This document shows, one piece after another, positions 1-12,074 of a DNA stretch of 64,000 bases (position 1 is the stretch's first letter; each line of letters opens with the position of its first letter). A model generated the notes under the pieces. The model was not told the DNA's origin and did no database searches. It saw only the letters and a program-made list of their open reading frames with translations. The position numbers and the translations under genes are program-made. The DNA is from Alviniconcha marisindica (taxonomy: Eukaryota; Mollusca; Gastropoda; Provannidae): the NCBI GenBank assembly GCA_018857735.1, contig JABMCL010002049.1, forward strand, positions 698,501 through 762,500. Reading direction: 5' to 3'.

Positions 1-151
1 TGCACTCACATATCTAACAAGATTTTTTAAATTCTATTCAAATGATCTGCACCCACAATTACTGATAGCAGTCAACAGAACTTTTCAAAATCAAACTTGC
101 AGCTGAAAGATACTGCTCAGCATTTACTCTGCTTTCTGTAAATAACTTACT

Positions 152-196
152 GAACACACACACACACACACATGCACGCGCACACACACACACAGG
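152..196. repeat. (AC)n microsatellite, interrupted
   Basis: Two short (AC)n blocks around ATGCACGCG. Confidence 0.95.
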
Positions 197-347
197 GTTA
201 GGGAGTAGAGGGTATGTTAGTGTCATGGTTAATGGTGTTAGGTGTTACAGTAAGGATGCAAGAACATCCCATGGCAACCAAAGAGGACAAGACAACAGAA
301 TGACCAGAAGACAAGAAGAATGGCAACACAGTATTCAACCAACTCAC

Positions 348-3300
348 TTGGGCCAGTGTGGACCACATAAAACGTAACTGCAGTTTAAGCAGCAGCCTTT
401 ATGAAATGGGTTCAATCCTCCTTTGAATTTTCCTGTCACCTGCAACCAAAATCCAGGAGCGCAATGAAATGAGAGTCAAAGGGAAAACTGACAAATCCCT
501 GAACCACAGCAGGCAACTTCAGTAACTAAGACAGGCTGGAACAAATTCCGTTGCCTCCAGTTCTAAACTTCAGCAACTAAGACAGGCTGGAACAAGTTCC
601 GTTGCCTCCAGTTTCAGTCAACGGCAAAAATGTGACAAAAAGTGCAAATGTTTCAACAGTTCACATTCAAAATAGGTCTTATTGTGTCCTTGGTAAGTAC
701 AAGATAATCATCCTACAAAGCCTGAAAGGCCTCACTCAAATAGTACCCCCCCCCCCTTTGTTTCTATGTAACAATCCCACAACTTGAGCAGACATAAACA
801 AAATAAACATATTTTTTTCAGTTTCACATTTCCAGTGCTGCTACAGCCTCAAACCAGTGAGCAGACAGCCTAACAGTAACACAGTTCACAACATAGCACT
901 GGTTATTGTTTTTTTACTCCATTCTTTTTCTAATAAATGTAGTCTGAATGTTTCAGTGTACAAAACTGTGACAATGGACATCACACATACAATAATCTCA
1001 TAAAACAACGCAAAAAAGTCAACCGACTCAACTGACGGCTTCAGAAGTTAGTTACTAACATGCAGCATCGGAATGACACTTTTTACAGAATACCGCACTG
1101 TTTGAGTTAACCTACCTGCTTCCTGTAGTAGAGTACTCACCTGTTCATTTGTAGTTCTACCTCTGGATACCAGCACCATATGGAACCCTGTCAAGCCAAA
1201 CACTGGTACTGTGGACAGCGCTATAATACAAACTACAATGATACTGCAGTGGGTTAAGGGCCAAAATCAGCTTCCTTTGAATTGAATCCTCCAGCAGAAA
1301 AACAGTGAACTCTTGGCATTAAAATTCAAATTGATACACCAATCCAAAAATGTGGAACTGAGTGGCAAATGTGTGCTTTGATCACTGCTAAATGTGTGGT
1401 GAGAAACCACTTCAAAGACAAATTTTCTGAAACCTTCCACTTCAAATTTCCACACAAATGAACACCTCCCTAAGGACCATGTCTCTGTAAAGATCACCTC
1501 CGCTTGATTTCTACTGGGGTCTCAGGAGGAGTTCCACTGTATTTTACTACACCCTGATTTCCCTTCATTTCTGGACACATTTAAGGCTGAGGTGAGAGCA
1601 CATGGAACATTGTGTACAAGCAGATTCATCAAATAACCCGTAAGAGCGTGTGTGGGCATGTTGCCTCAGTGAATTACTACTCAATGCATATAATATGAAA
1701 TGTACGTCTTGTCTGATTTTTGTACGTATGTAATGTATATTCACCCATTCCCCAGCCTCCCATAATGTTGTTTGTCAGGCGCTCAGAGATTTTCTAACAA
1801 TTTGTTCCTGAGAAAAAAAACTACCACTGTTTATTTCAATGTTACTATTGTTATTGTAAAAAGAACACTCATAAAGAGAGTTTCATTTGATCAAAAGTTC
1901 AGAGCTTTTCACAAATACCTGCGCTTTAAAAATGAACATTATTATTATCATTATAAAGAGAACGCTCAAAAGAGGGTGTACAGAAGCTTTCATCAGATCA
2001 AATGTTTGACCTCTAACCCTAATCAACTTGTGTGCAACAAATACCTCACACAGTACATGTGAAGACTTGCTGGCAACAGCAACAGCCACTGTGCCAGTTC
2101 TATTCATTTGGGATGGCAGCCCCCAGTTTGTTTGTTTTTTTGCCCCAAAGAAAGGATACGCAATAATAGGCCCAGGTTTCCAAAGGTTCTCTTTGTGGTC
2201 CATGAGGTAGACGATGCTCTGCGCCAAGATGCTGACCATGTGCACCGACAATGAGAGGAGCATCATGAAAAAGTAGCGGTAGTTACGCCGACCTATGCAG
2301 TTGTTCAACCACGGACAGTGGTGATCAAATGTCTGAAACACAACACCATCACCGTGACAAAGAAATCAATGAAAAAATACAGTCATTCAATTTCAACACG
2401 AGTTCAACCAAAGGCAAAGAACCCAAACTACTAGTCCCATGCTCTCTCCCAACTACAAGTATTAATTATGGGATGTCATGCAAACCAGACTTTCAAATTC
2501 ATTTATAATGTATCAAGAATGTTTGCTTCACCAAGTCACAGAGTTCAGGTAAACAAAGCAAAGGAAGTGTCATGGTCACAAGGAATGACAAAACAGGTAC
2601 AGCTCAACAAGCATTATAACTTATCACTGTCCAAAGTCTGACTTCAATCAAATTTACAGCACAGCCATTGAGAAAATTCCAACGCTAAAGTTTCTGCCAC
2701 TCCCAGACACTTATCAATTACATGCACACAGACTCACATTTTCCATACACCCTTCCCCCGAAGTCAAAGAAAAGCAAATGGCATCGGTGAACAAGCATTC
2801 CAAATTTGTAACAGTGGTACTGACCTCTATACAATTGTTGCAGACACTACAATGTGAACAGCGGGGAGGACGATAAAACTGACAAGTGGTGCACCACTTC
2901 ATGCGCACCATCACTCCTTTAATCTCCACATTCTTGTACAGCGGTGCTCGAAAATCATCGCTTGCTTGTTCATCTTCATGAGCTGTAGTGGGAAAACATG
3001 CAAGTATAGAATTAGTTATATTTCATACCCAGTCAACCATACTGCAGACATGTTAGTTGTTACCATCAGCATCAGGCCATACAAGGATAAACAAGGCTTG
3101 TCACCTTGCATGGCAAAACACCCCCTGTTGTTATTGTCAGTATCCATTCCCACTTTGTTTGCACTAGGTCTCGTTATTAGTAATAATAGTACATGTATCC
3201 ATATACCTAGCTTTGTTTTAAAGATTTCTGTGGTGCAGAAAATACAGGACTGACAAATAGTCCATGAAGTTTCAAACCATCACTGTGATCTTGACCTTGA

Positions 3301-6300
3301 ACACAGCAAACCAGTCTTTTCACCGGGCATTCCAGCTTGTGAAAATGTACCATCCAGCTAAGTTTGGTTGCATAAGGATCAGCAGCTCTGAAGATACTTA
3401 TAAATTATAAGCCCCCTCTGTGACCTGATGGTAGCAAAACAATAATTTTTTGCAAAACACACTGGCTCATGATGATGCTTCACAATATTAAGTTTGGCTA
3501 CAAATGATTAAATAGTCCAGGGAATACCATCACAATTTTTTTTTAATGAAGTTTTGAACCTTCACTGTGACCTTGACCCTGAACACTACAATCTTTTCAC
3601 AAGACACTCCAGCTTAAGGTGATATGATGTCAAACAAAGTTTGCAGCAAAATGATCAAATCATTGATCAAACCTTGATACTCAACACAGACACCCATTTT
3701 CAGCAACCCTTTTTCCCCACATAACACTTCGGCCTATAATGATGTACCACAATACCAAGTTTAATTACAAAAGGTTCAGTGCCAGTGGTTCAGAAGATAT
3801 CATGCAGACAAACAATTGAAATACTGAATGCTTGCTCTAACCATGACTGTATGTATACACCCTCACTCTGACCGTGACACTGAACAATGTACATAGCAAC
3901 CAAACGTTTTTGCATGACACTCTGCCTCAGACTGATGCACCACCAATGACCAATACCAAGTTTGGTTATAAAAGGTTGAGCCGTTCAAAAGTCATCTTTT
4001 GGGCAAAGCCCTGACACACACACACAGAGAACTTGGTATTGGTCACTGGAGGTGCATCAATCTGAGGCAGTGTCATGCAAAAACATTTGGTTGCTATCTA
4101 CATTGTTCAGTGTCATGGTCAGAGTGAGGTGAGGGTGTATACATACGGTCAAGGTTAGAGCAAGTGTTCAGTATTTCAGTTATTTGTCTGCTTGATATGT
4201 TCTGAACCACTGAACTATAGCCATGATGATTCCAGTATCCCCCCCCCCCCCCCCCCCCCCCCCCAAACCAGTCAGTTACAGGGGTTATAAATATCAAACT
4301 GCAATTGTGATTACCCACACACATACAACACAAACATGTATTTTAAATAAAACTGCTAATTCAGAATAACAATTCCAATTTAGCAATCTTGTATGTATTT
4401 CAATATATATGATTATGAGCCTGTGACAAAAGGTGGTAAGCAAAAGTGGGATATGTAGTGAAAATCAGACATCACGTTAACCACGTTAAGTACTGTGTTT
4501 GAAGATTACATCTTCATGCAAATAATAAAAATTGATTTTATGCCATACATGAGGAGTATGTACAACATAAAAATTGCCGACGAATCAGACCTGCTCCATC
4601 ATCACACGAGACACAGGGTTTGCAACAGCAGTGCAGTGGAGAATTGTTCTTGTGCACTTCAAAAGATTTTTGTTGTTAATACTGTCTGTAAACTCTTTTC
4701 ATCAAAACAATGAAGCCAAGAACATGGCTTTGTCCTTTAACATATTACATCATCCCATTGTCCATCTGTGACATGTGACCGCTTTAGATACTAATTAACA
4801 GTAATTTTATCCCAGATAATACCATCAACAATTTTGGTGAATATATATTTATTTAAAAGCATATTCACAATCACAAACAAGAAAACAACAGAGTTAATGG
4901 ATGGTAGTCTTTGACATGTTTGAACAACATATTACTAATACTATGTCAAATCTAAAATGTCACCTGTGCGAACAAGGCCACAGGCTGCAGTATGAAATGC
5001 TGCAGTGTACTAGAAAACTGTTAAGGTTATTGTTAATTCATCTAGTTTTGCACCTGACATAGCACTAACACTGTAACAGTAAATGCTGATTTTAGTTCTT
5101 TAAGTTCTGTAAATTCTACTCACTTTAAGTTTAAGCAAAAATATATATATGTCAAATGTCACTCAGAGAATGGACACAGACAGAATGTAAATCCACCAAG
5201 AATTCAACAGATGTCCAAAACACCTCCTGACACAGACTGTTAACTAGATAGATCACTGTACTTTTATGCCCTGTCAGCTATGTTACATTTGGGATGAAAC
5301 AAGTCACAATTCCACATACACAATTCTCATACATAGGTTAGTTAAACTTTCTATTTTAGGGTGGGCGAGGTTCAGAAAAGAAAGATGTTTACTGAACCCA
5401 AAAGGCAGAAATTAGACAACTGGGTCCTATTCACTGAAAAAGAATCACTTTATCAAATAAAAGAAATTTAAGCAACTCATTATGTAAAACATAAAATAAC
5501 TGTAACAAGTGTAAAGAAAATAAAACTGATGAAAAATCTGAAATGAAATATTTCACCAACAAATCTGTGAATCAAGATTTAAAATGCAGCAGTGTTCAGT
5601 TGGTTCAAGCAGCATCATACAGTTGAAGAAACAAACCTGTTCTAACAAACAGAAAAACTCAAAAAGAAGCAAAGAAATAAAACCAAAAAAATAGGATATT
5701 TTCCAAGTCAGAAAAAAGGAGTGTAAACCAACTCTAATAATGTCTTTGTCTTTATAATATATTATATAATATATTCATACTATAATGAAAAAGTATGATC
5801 ATTCCTTACATTAGTATTATTTCATTAGTTTTTCTGAATCTCAGCTTTGTGCTGATAACTGATAGTGACAGGGAAAATGGATACAAAATTAAGTAACTAC
5901 GAACTAGTATTACTAGCTTTTTCTTTTTAACACAGGAAACTTAAAATAAGTCCTCTTCTTCTTCTTTCTGAACTGACTCAGGTCTACAGTCAGACTACTA
6001 CTGTACTAGAGTTTTGTCAGGTTGCTCAAAAAAAGAAAAAAAAAGAAACAAAGAAAATAGGATATTTAATATTTTTTCTGGTCAAGAAAACAAAACATAA
6101 CAACAAACAAACAAACAAAAAACACCACCTACTCTAAAGTCTAAGTGTCTGAAAATGAAACATAAACCGCAGTATGAATAGTTTTCTCTCCAGTACACCC
6201 ATCACCCTGCTATTCTTTTCTCCACGAGGTCTGTAAACAAAAATGTTAAGTTTTACAACAAACAACTTCACTCTTGTGTCCAGGTTCCAAAATATTATGG

Positions 6301-9300
6301 CGTTGCCAGCCTAAAGCCCGTTCTTAATTGGGCAAACTGCTAGTTTGCCAAACATACTTCAGACAGTTCAACGAACTACAGTTCATTTCTTAATTGAGCT
6401 CCGACAAACATTTAGTTTGCTGAATATGGTTTGGACAGTTCTACGAAATGTACTTTATTTCTTAACTGGTTTATAATGAGATGCAAGCTTTGGCCCAAAC
6501 TTGCGGCAGAAGCACAGCAGACAGCATGATCCAAAATGCAGCTAAAGTCAATATACATTAATCAGGGTAATTCAGCTAACTACTTTATCATTCTGGGTCC
6601 CAGAGACAAGACTGCGCCTTCTACAAGTACAAATCATCAAATAGGTCAATTCCCTCAGAAGCAAGTGAAGTATCAACAATGCCATCCATTTTTATTTTTT
6701 CCTCATCCACAGGAAAGCTCTCTTTGCTCTCAACCAGAGGCAAGTTTCGTCAAACAGGGCGAATATTCCGAGAACATGTTGAGTGAAGCTTTTTGGTCTC
6801 CGAACATGCCTTTGTCACAGTTCAACAAATACCCCAAACTAGGTTCTCACGAAGCAAAAGTCACCCAATTAAGAAGCAACTATGTTCACCAAACTTTTTT
6901 CAGGTTCAACGGATACCCTGAACTAGGTTCACGAAGCAAAAGTTTGCCCAATTAAGAATGGGATTAAGCTTCTTTGTTATCATTTCTTTTGCCCACAACA
7001 TTCAGATTCAATCACTGAAATGATCGAACTGTGCAGATGTCAACTTGCAAGGATTACAACTGCTAAAACAGAATGTAAAGTTACCCATCACAAAGACACA
7101 GTGGCAAACTGGTCATCTGTCATGTGGATACACATACAGTGTCTGCCTGTGTCCAACATCTAAAATGTGTACTTTCGTCAGTCTACTCAATCAAGCTCAA
7201 ATAGCAACAGCAGTAACAGTACTAACACATTCATATTATTGCCAAAAGAAATGAGCAGGAATAGTTTCAGAACTTGCTGTCCTGCGACAAATCTGCCATG
7301 CTCCTTCAAACCCACCATGTATTATTAATATCAACACACGCAGTTGTTGCTATTTATAGCAACAGGTACAAGTTGAACAAAGGTGAAGTTGGCAGTGAAA
7401 ATGCAAAATGATTTATTGTCACAATGGGACAAAATTTGGGACTCAGAACTTAAATTTTTCAGTACATAAAAAAATAAAACTAGCAACGTGATTCCAACTT
7501 CATTCAATGAGTAGGACCTATTTCAGCTGTTCAAACAGTGAATTCTGCAGCAAATGCTACAGTCACATGAGCAGATGATGTTTGTGTTTATCACATGTAT
7601 GGACACAGCGTGCGACGCTCAATTGTTGTATTTTTAATGTGAATTTTCTCAGAAACAAAAACACGCAATCATTTTCAATGGTATTATTAGGAAGTTTATT
7701 TTTACAGTCTTCAGGTTACATGTCAGTTGAACATGACAATGCAAGTTCAACAATGGTACAAACAATATCAGCCAATCATGCTGATGTGTCCCAATTTCCA
7801 GAAGCCGTTCGTCTTTTTAATGTTTTTTGAATACCCGGCTTGTTCATAAATAACTACTTTTATTCATCTTTATAGTCTCTTCTGTAAGGCAGGCCAAACA
7901 CTGAAATAAATAATTAACCACGAGGATCGGTGCAAGTCCACAAATAGAGGTGTTGCTAGGCGCACCTTTTGACACAGGCTCACAGTACTTAATAGTCATA
8001 ATATAGTACTGCTAGTTAGTATAGTACTACAACACTCAATACAAGTGTATGTATATATGTACAACTGTACAAGGCTCTGCATTACCTTTGGGGTAGATGC
8101 CAGGGTCCATAAAAGTAGCCAAGGAAAGGTTGAGGATGACAAATAGGGCCAAGATGCCCTGGTAAATGGGGAAGGCATAGGAGTAGGTTTCCAACAAGTA
8201 ACGGCACCTGAAAAACAAAGTTTAAGATAATAAGAATAAAAGCCTGTATTTTCCTGGCAAAACACACTGCTTGCCTAACCACACTCCTGTCTGCGATGTT
8301 GACTGGTTTAAATGTCATTTCAAGCAGTTGTATTTCAAAGCCGAATGGTCAGAAATTCACTTCCTTTGACCTTTCTACGCCTTTGTTTTCACTTTGGCTG
8401 AAAACATGTTTTACCTGGTTTACACATGCAAAGAAGCACCCGGCAGGAAAATCTGATGAAAATATTATTGTTGAGGGAGAGAGAAGTATTAAAGCAGCTG
8501 AAATAGATCCTAGCACAACCATAGTTGCTAGTGTACGTTTGACTGGTGCAACTGTAGAACTAGTTGGCAGCGTAAATGCAACTGAATTTTGGCAAAGGCA
8601 AACACTGCCTCCCTCATTTTTACTACTGCTCAGTTGCAAAGTGGATCTTGCAATTCCACAGTGATCTATCATCTACTCTTCGCCCTGGCAGCCAAATGAT
8701 TTATTATAATTACTGTTTTTGCAACAATTACTTTTGTACTTGCACTGATGTGCTGTATTTCCTTGGAATTACCTCAAACGAAACTGAGGCTGTTCCGATA
8801 ATAAAAACATACAAAAACGGTAATTATAATGGATTATTTGGCTACCTGATGGAAGCAAAAATCACTGTGGAACTGTGAGAATCTGAGATCCAGGCAGGGC
8901 CATTTTGCGGCAACCAGGAGTCGGCCAAATCTACAGTAAAAAGTGGGGGCAAGGGGTGGGGTGGTGAGGGCATGATCTCCCACCTTTGCCAGATTTTTTT
9001 CTTTCTGTTATGCATTTGAAGGAACGAACACTTTTAAAATGACTCCAATTGAACAGACTGGAAAAAAGTTGTTTTTTACATATCATCTACTAAATGACTG
9101 TAAATGTGAAGACAGTAATGATGGAGCACATGTGGCGTTTTTGTTTTCTTTAATACAAAAATGATTGCTACTAAATATTCATAATGGCTACTTCAGTGTT
9201 GTGACCCCCAGTTTAGGCTGTCTGACTTAGAATTTTGACAGGGGGGTCACTGTGACCCTCACTTAAAATTTCTGCTTGGAGCACTGTATTAGTGTATAGC

Positions 9301-9558
9301 CTTCAGGGAATAAAATTACCTGCCAGATTTATGTCTTCATTAACTTTATGCAAGTCACAGACTTTGTTTTTGAATGATATCAAACTGTCACTCTATAATA
9401 ATAATAATTAAAATTTCTGCTTGGAGCACTGTATTAGTGTATAGCCTTCAGGGAATAAAATTACCTGCCAGATTTATGTCTTCATTAACTTTATGCAAGT
9501 CACAGACTTTGTTTTTGAATATCAAACTGTCACTCTGTAATAATAATAATACATAACT

Positions 9559-9605
<47 letters not shown>

Positions 9606-10262
9606 CACCTAATCCAACTAGACTGGCTCAAAGCACATCACAATTCAAAACAAGAATGGACATCAGAATCAATACATGAAACATGCATGTACACCAGACG
9701 ATCCAATGCCAACAGCAAAGCGCAGGCAAACATGCACACATCTCGGAACAATCAGTGCAACCCAGACATGCAATTCAGCGATACATGGACCATGGAAACA
9801 TCTCATGATTGCAAATCAAATACAAAGAGCATCAAAAACTGGGTTCTGTTTGAAGGTTTGGGAGAACAAATGGGTTTTCAACTGTGACTTAAATGAGGAG
9901 TATGTTTGTGTGTGGCGGACGGAGAAAGGCAGATTATTCCAGGTTACAGGACCCTGTTAGGAGAAAGATCTCTGGCCTGAGTATTTCTTTTTGAACAGAG
10001 GGATCTTCAGTTTACGCGTGCCTACGGTAGACCGCAAAGTACAGGATGATGTGTAGATTTGTAAAAGGTCAGTGAAATATTGAGGGGTGGAGGCAGTGAC
10101 GGAGTTGTAACACATGCAGGACAGTTTGTATGTTATACGGTCAGAGATTGGTAACCAATGTAGTGCTTTGAGGAGTGGTTTAGTGTGTTCTTGTCGAGAA
10201 GACTTAAGCCTAAGGATTAACCTGTCACTGTCATAACTCAGTGTCACAGGAGAGAAAAAAGA

Positions 10263-10298
<36 letters not shown>

Positions 10299-11693
10299 AC
10301 AACTATTATTATAACACATGTATTAATATTAATAATAGTCTTATAATATGTTAAGGGCTCACTAGTGTCTTTCAGACTCCTCAGATCTCTGCTACAGAAA
10401 TAAACGATAAACATGAAGTCAAACATTCATATCACTGTGTTCACCTTCTATGAAGGCTTCATGAACTGTTTGACAACTATTTGAACAAACTTGGTATCAC
10501 TAATACTGTAACAGCCTAGTCATCATGGGTGGCTTATTTCACACTGGCATTATTTCATCGTCAAACGGGTGTCCAGAGGCAGAGTAATTTTATCAACTTA
10601 TCAAGATAGATAACTGATTTTTAACACATACTATTGTCACATAGTCTGTGACTTGCATTTTAATGTTAACGAAGACTCAAAATCTGGCTGGTAATGATAA
10701 TCGTAATGTCACAACAATTCAGTCGGATGGAAGTTATGGTTTTTGAATATGTTTTGGGATGATGAAAATCATTTTCATCTTGTCTCTAGATGTTTAGCAA
10801 TAACATTAAGTTTAACTTTAACTGCAACTTGTGATACACCCAAGACTGGACATTGGAAATGCAAGCCTGGGAGGAAGAAACTATCTCAAGAAGATCACTC
10901 CATGCGACCATGGCCCATACCCCTGAATACATTACCAAGTGCAGGGCAGTGACTGTCTAAAATTAGTATACTTTATTTTTATTTTTAAACCCACCACACC
11001 ACACGCCATGACAAGACAGAAAAAAGGAGGTTTCATTTAGTAAGATAATATAAGAATGTTAATGTCACTGTGTTGGATATCATACATTTTGCTTCTAAGA
11101 ATGTCACCATTTCTGAAAATGCTCTCAGAATCTGAAATGGTGAAAAATGTCTTAGAAATAGTCTTTAAAAATCTGAAAATGATTTCTGAAATTAAATGGA
11201 AATGTTCAAACAACACGGAAATAATGATTAACTTTGCACTTACAGTTACATAAATAAAACCCTGAAGAAGCTGTTGTCACTGCAAAATCAACCACAAAAT
11301 CAGTGCTCTGGGCTTTCTCGATAATGATCAACAACGCCGATGAGATCGGTGGTTGCCGACACACCCAATGTGACAGGTCTTGATACCATTATAAGAGGAA
11401 CAAGGATACAGCTAGCAACAATTGCTTTGTGTTGCCGATTAAACTAATTTCAACGCATCAGTTTCATTGTATGTCAAATCAACATAACTAAGAACAACGA
11501 AAAGGCATTTCCAGAGAATAAAATCACTGTAAATTATAACTGATGTCTGTCTGAACTTGACATTTGCCGTTGGGCTGGTGTCGAGTTTGGTGCATACTTA
11601 CACAAATGCAAAGTAAAGCCCGGTGCATCCAACGATGAGTGCCCAGGCAAGTGTAACTGGGATAATCTTCGTTGAACATTCACACCGACCCAT
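348..11693 (-). CDS. ZDHHC5/8-type palmitoyltransferase, N-terminal part (6 exons; continues off left edge)
   Basis: Protein S-acyltransferase that attaches palmitate to cysteines of membrane-associated proteins. Exons in coding order: 11602-11693, 8086-8207, 2825-2982, 2160-2332, 1141-1243, 348-439; all introns are GT-AG and phases agree (2, 1, 0, 2, 0, 2), giving about 246 residues. Seen: membrane segments near residues 9-31, 40-62, 143-165 and 180-200; DPG motif at 65-67 (DPGIYPKG); a cysteine-rich domain ([20 protein letters not shown]) just before the active-site DHHCPW motif, catalytic Cys about 130; the TTxE motif as RTTNEQ at about 211-216; then [12 protein letters not shown]. The order and wording match vertebrate ZDHHC5/ZDHHC8 rather than other DHHC enzymes (known family). 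The start MGRCECSTK is much shorter than the vertebrate N-terminus. The exon at 2160 uses the less standard donor GTATCC. The long C-terminal tail typical of ZDHHC5/8 lies outside the window. ZDHHC5 versus 8 cannot be decided. Confidence 0.93.
515..620. repeat. ~58-bp tandem duplication in ZDHHC intron
   Basis: CTTCAGTAACTAAGACAGGC ... GTTCCGTTGCCTCCAGTT occurs twice between ZDHHC exons 5 and 6, differing at two or three positions. Confidence 0.85.
3260..3990. repeat. Decayed ~125-bp monomers of a dispersed repeat
   Basis: Recurring blocks GTGACCTTGACCCTGAACAC, a GACACTCCAGCTT-like block and ACCAAGTTTGGTTACAAAAG occur at intervals of about 110-140 bases. The monomers are much diverged. Lies in the ZDHHC gene. 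Confidence 0.55.
3760..4225. repeat. Large inverted repeat, ~190-base arms
   Basis: The stretch at about 3775-3965 (TCAGTGCCAGTGGTTCAGAA ... ACCAATACCAAGTT) reappears as its reverse complement at about 4032-4220. The centre holds a short (AC)n. It could fold into a long hairpin in RNA or DNA, and a 26-C run follows at 4239-4264. Confidence 0.85.
6315..6964. mobile_element. Harbinger-like MITE (650 bp) with TAA target duplication
   Basis: The ends are inverted copies: AGCCCGTTCTTAATTGGGCA at the left, and the reverse complement of the right end reads ATCCCATTCTTAATTGGGCA. Both flanks are TAA (6312-6314 and 6965-6967), the 3-bp duplication typical of PIF/Harbinger elements. Inner copies of CTTAATTG show longer, decayed subterminal repeats. 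There is no transposase, so it is non-autonomous. Inserted between ZDHHC exons 2 and 3. Confidence 0.75.
9263..9552. repeat. 145-bp tandem duplication in ZDHHC intron 1
   Basis: Two nearly identical copies run from TTAAAATTTCTGCTTGGAGC to TGTCACTCTATAATAATAAT (second copy from 9408). Only a GAT deletion and a few substitutions separate them. A (TA)n run follows. Confidence 0.9.
9560..9604. repeat. (TA)n microsatellite
   Basis: A pure TA run at the end of the LINE 3' UTR on the minus strand. Confidence 0.95.
9605..10255 (-). mobile_element. Non-LTR retrotransposon 3' fragment (reverse transcriptase C-terminus + 3' UTR)
   Basis: The minus strand encodes [38 protein letters not shown] and [11 protein letters not shown]. 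After one stop it continues [20 protein letters not shown] and [10 protein letters not shown], the conserved end of LINE-type reverse transcriptases. The rest of the element is missing; a 33-G run lies beside the 5' break. Located in ZDHHC intron 1. Confidence 0.8.
10264..10296 (+). repeat. Poly(G) run of 33 bases
   Basis: The longest of several poly(G/C) runs. Others: 4239-4264 (C26), 29430-29453 (G24), 34105-34124 (G20), 43602-43624 (G23), 44654-44671 (C18), 50434-50450 (C17), 54416-54436 (C21). Confidence 0.9.
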
Positions 11694-12074
11694 TGCTAAA
11701 TTAGCTAAATGAACACATTGAAATTAGACTCCTTTCCATGGAAACAGAGCAAAAATGGCATAATTCGTCTTCCTTCGGTGCCGCACAACACCCTCTCAGA
11801 AATGATTGCCGCAGATGAAAATATTCACACCACTTTTGAACATGTCACGTGTTACAAGCATATCAATTACGAACACGTTTCACTCAGGTCCACTTTTATT
11901 ACTGTTCATAATGTAAAAATTGTACAAAAGACAATATCTGAACAAAATATACATCTTGAAGTAACGACATGATGCGCATGAATATCAAAATTACTTTTCA
12001 TGCGCACGCATACCGGCACACTTCCTGATGCACTCTCGGGCCGATGTGTTGTTTTGATTTCTGACAGCAGCACG
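11694..12074. promoter_or_regulatory. Shared 5' region of head-to-head ZDHHC and TLDc genes
   Basis: The 381 bases between the two start codons must hold both 5' untranslated regions and both promoters unless one gene has a distant non-coding first exon. No TATA box was recognised with confidence at a sensible distance. The bidirectional promoter is inferred from layout only. Confidence 0.5.

Noticed and set aside
8296..8672. Overlapping plus (122-codon) and minus (107-codon) frames in ZDHHC intron 1
   Set aside because: They occupy the same DNA on opposite strands, with no conserved motif or splice logic.
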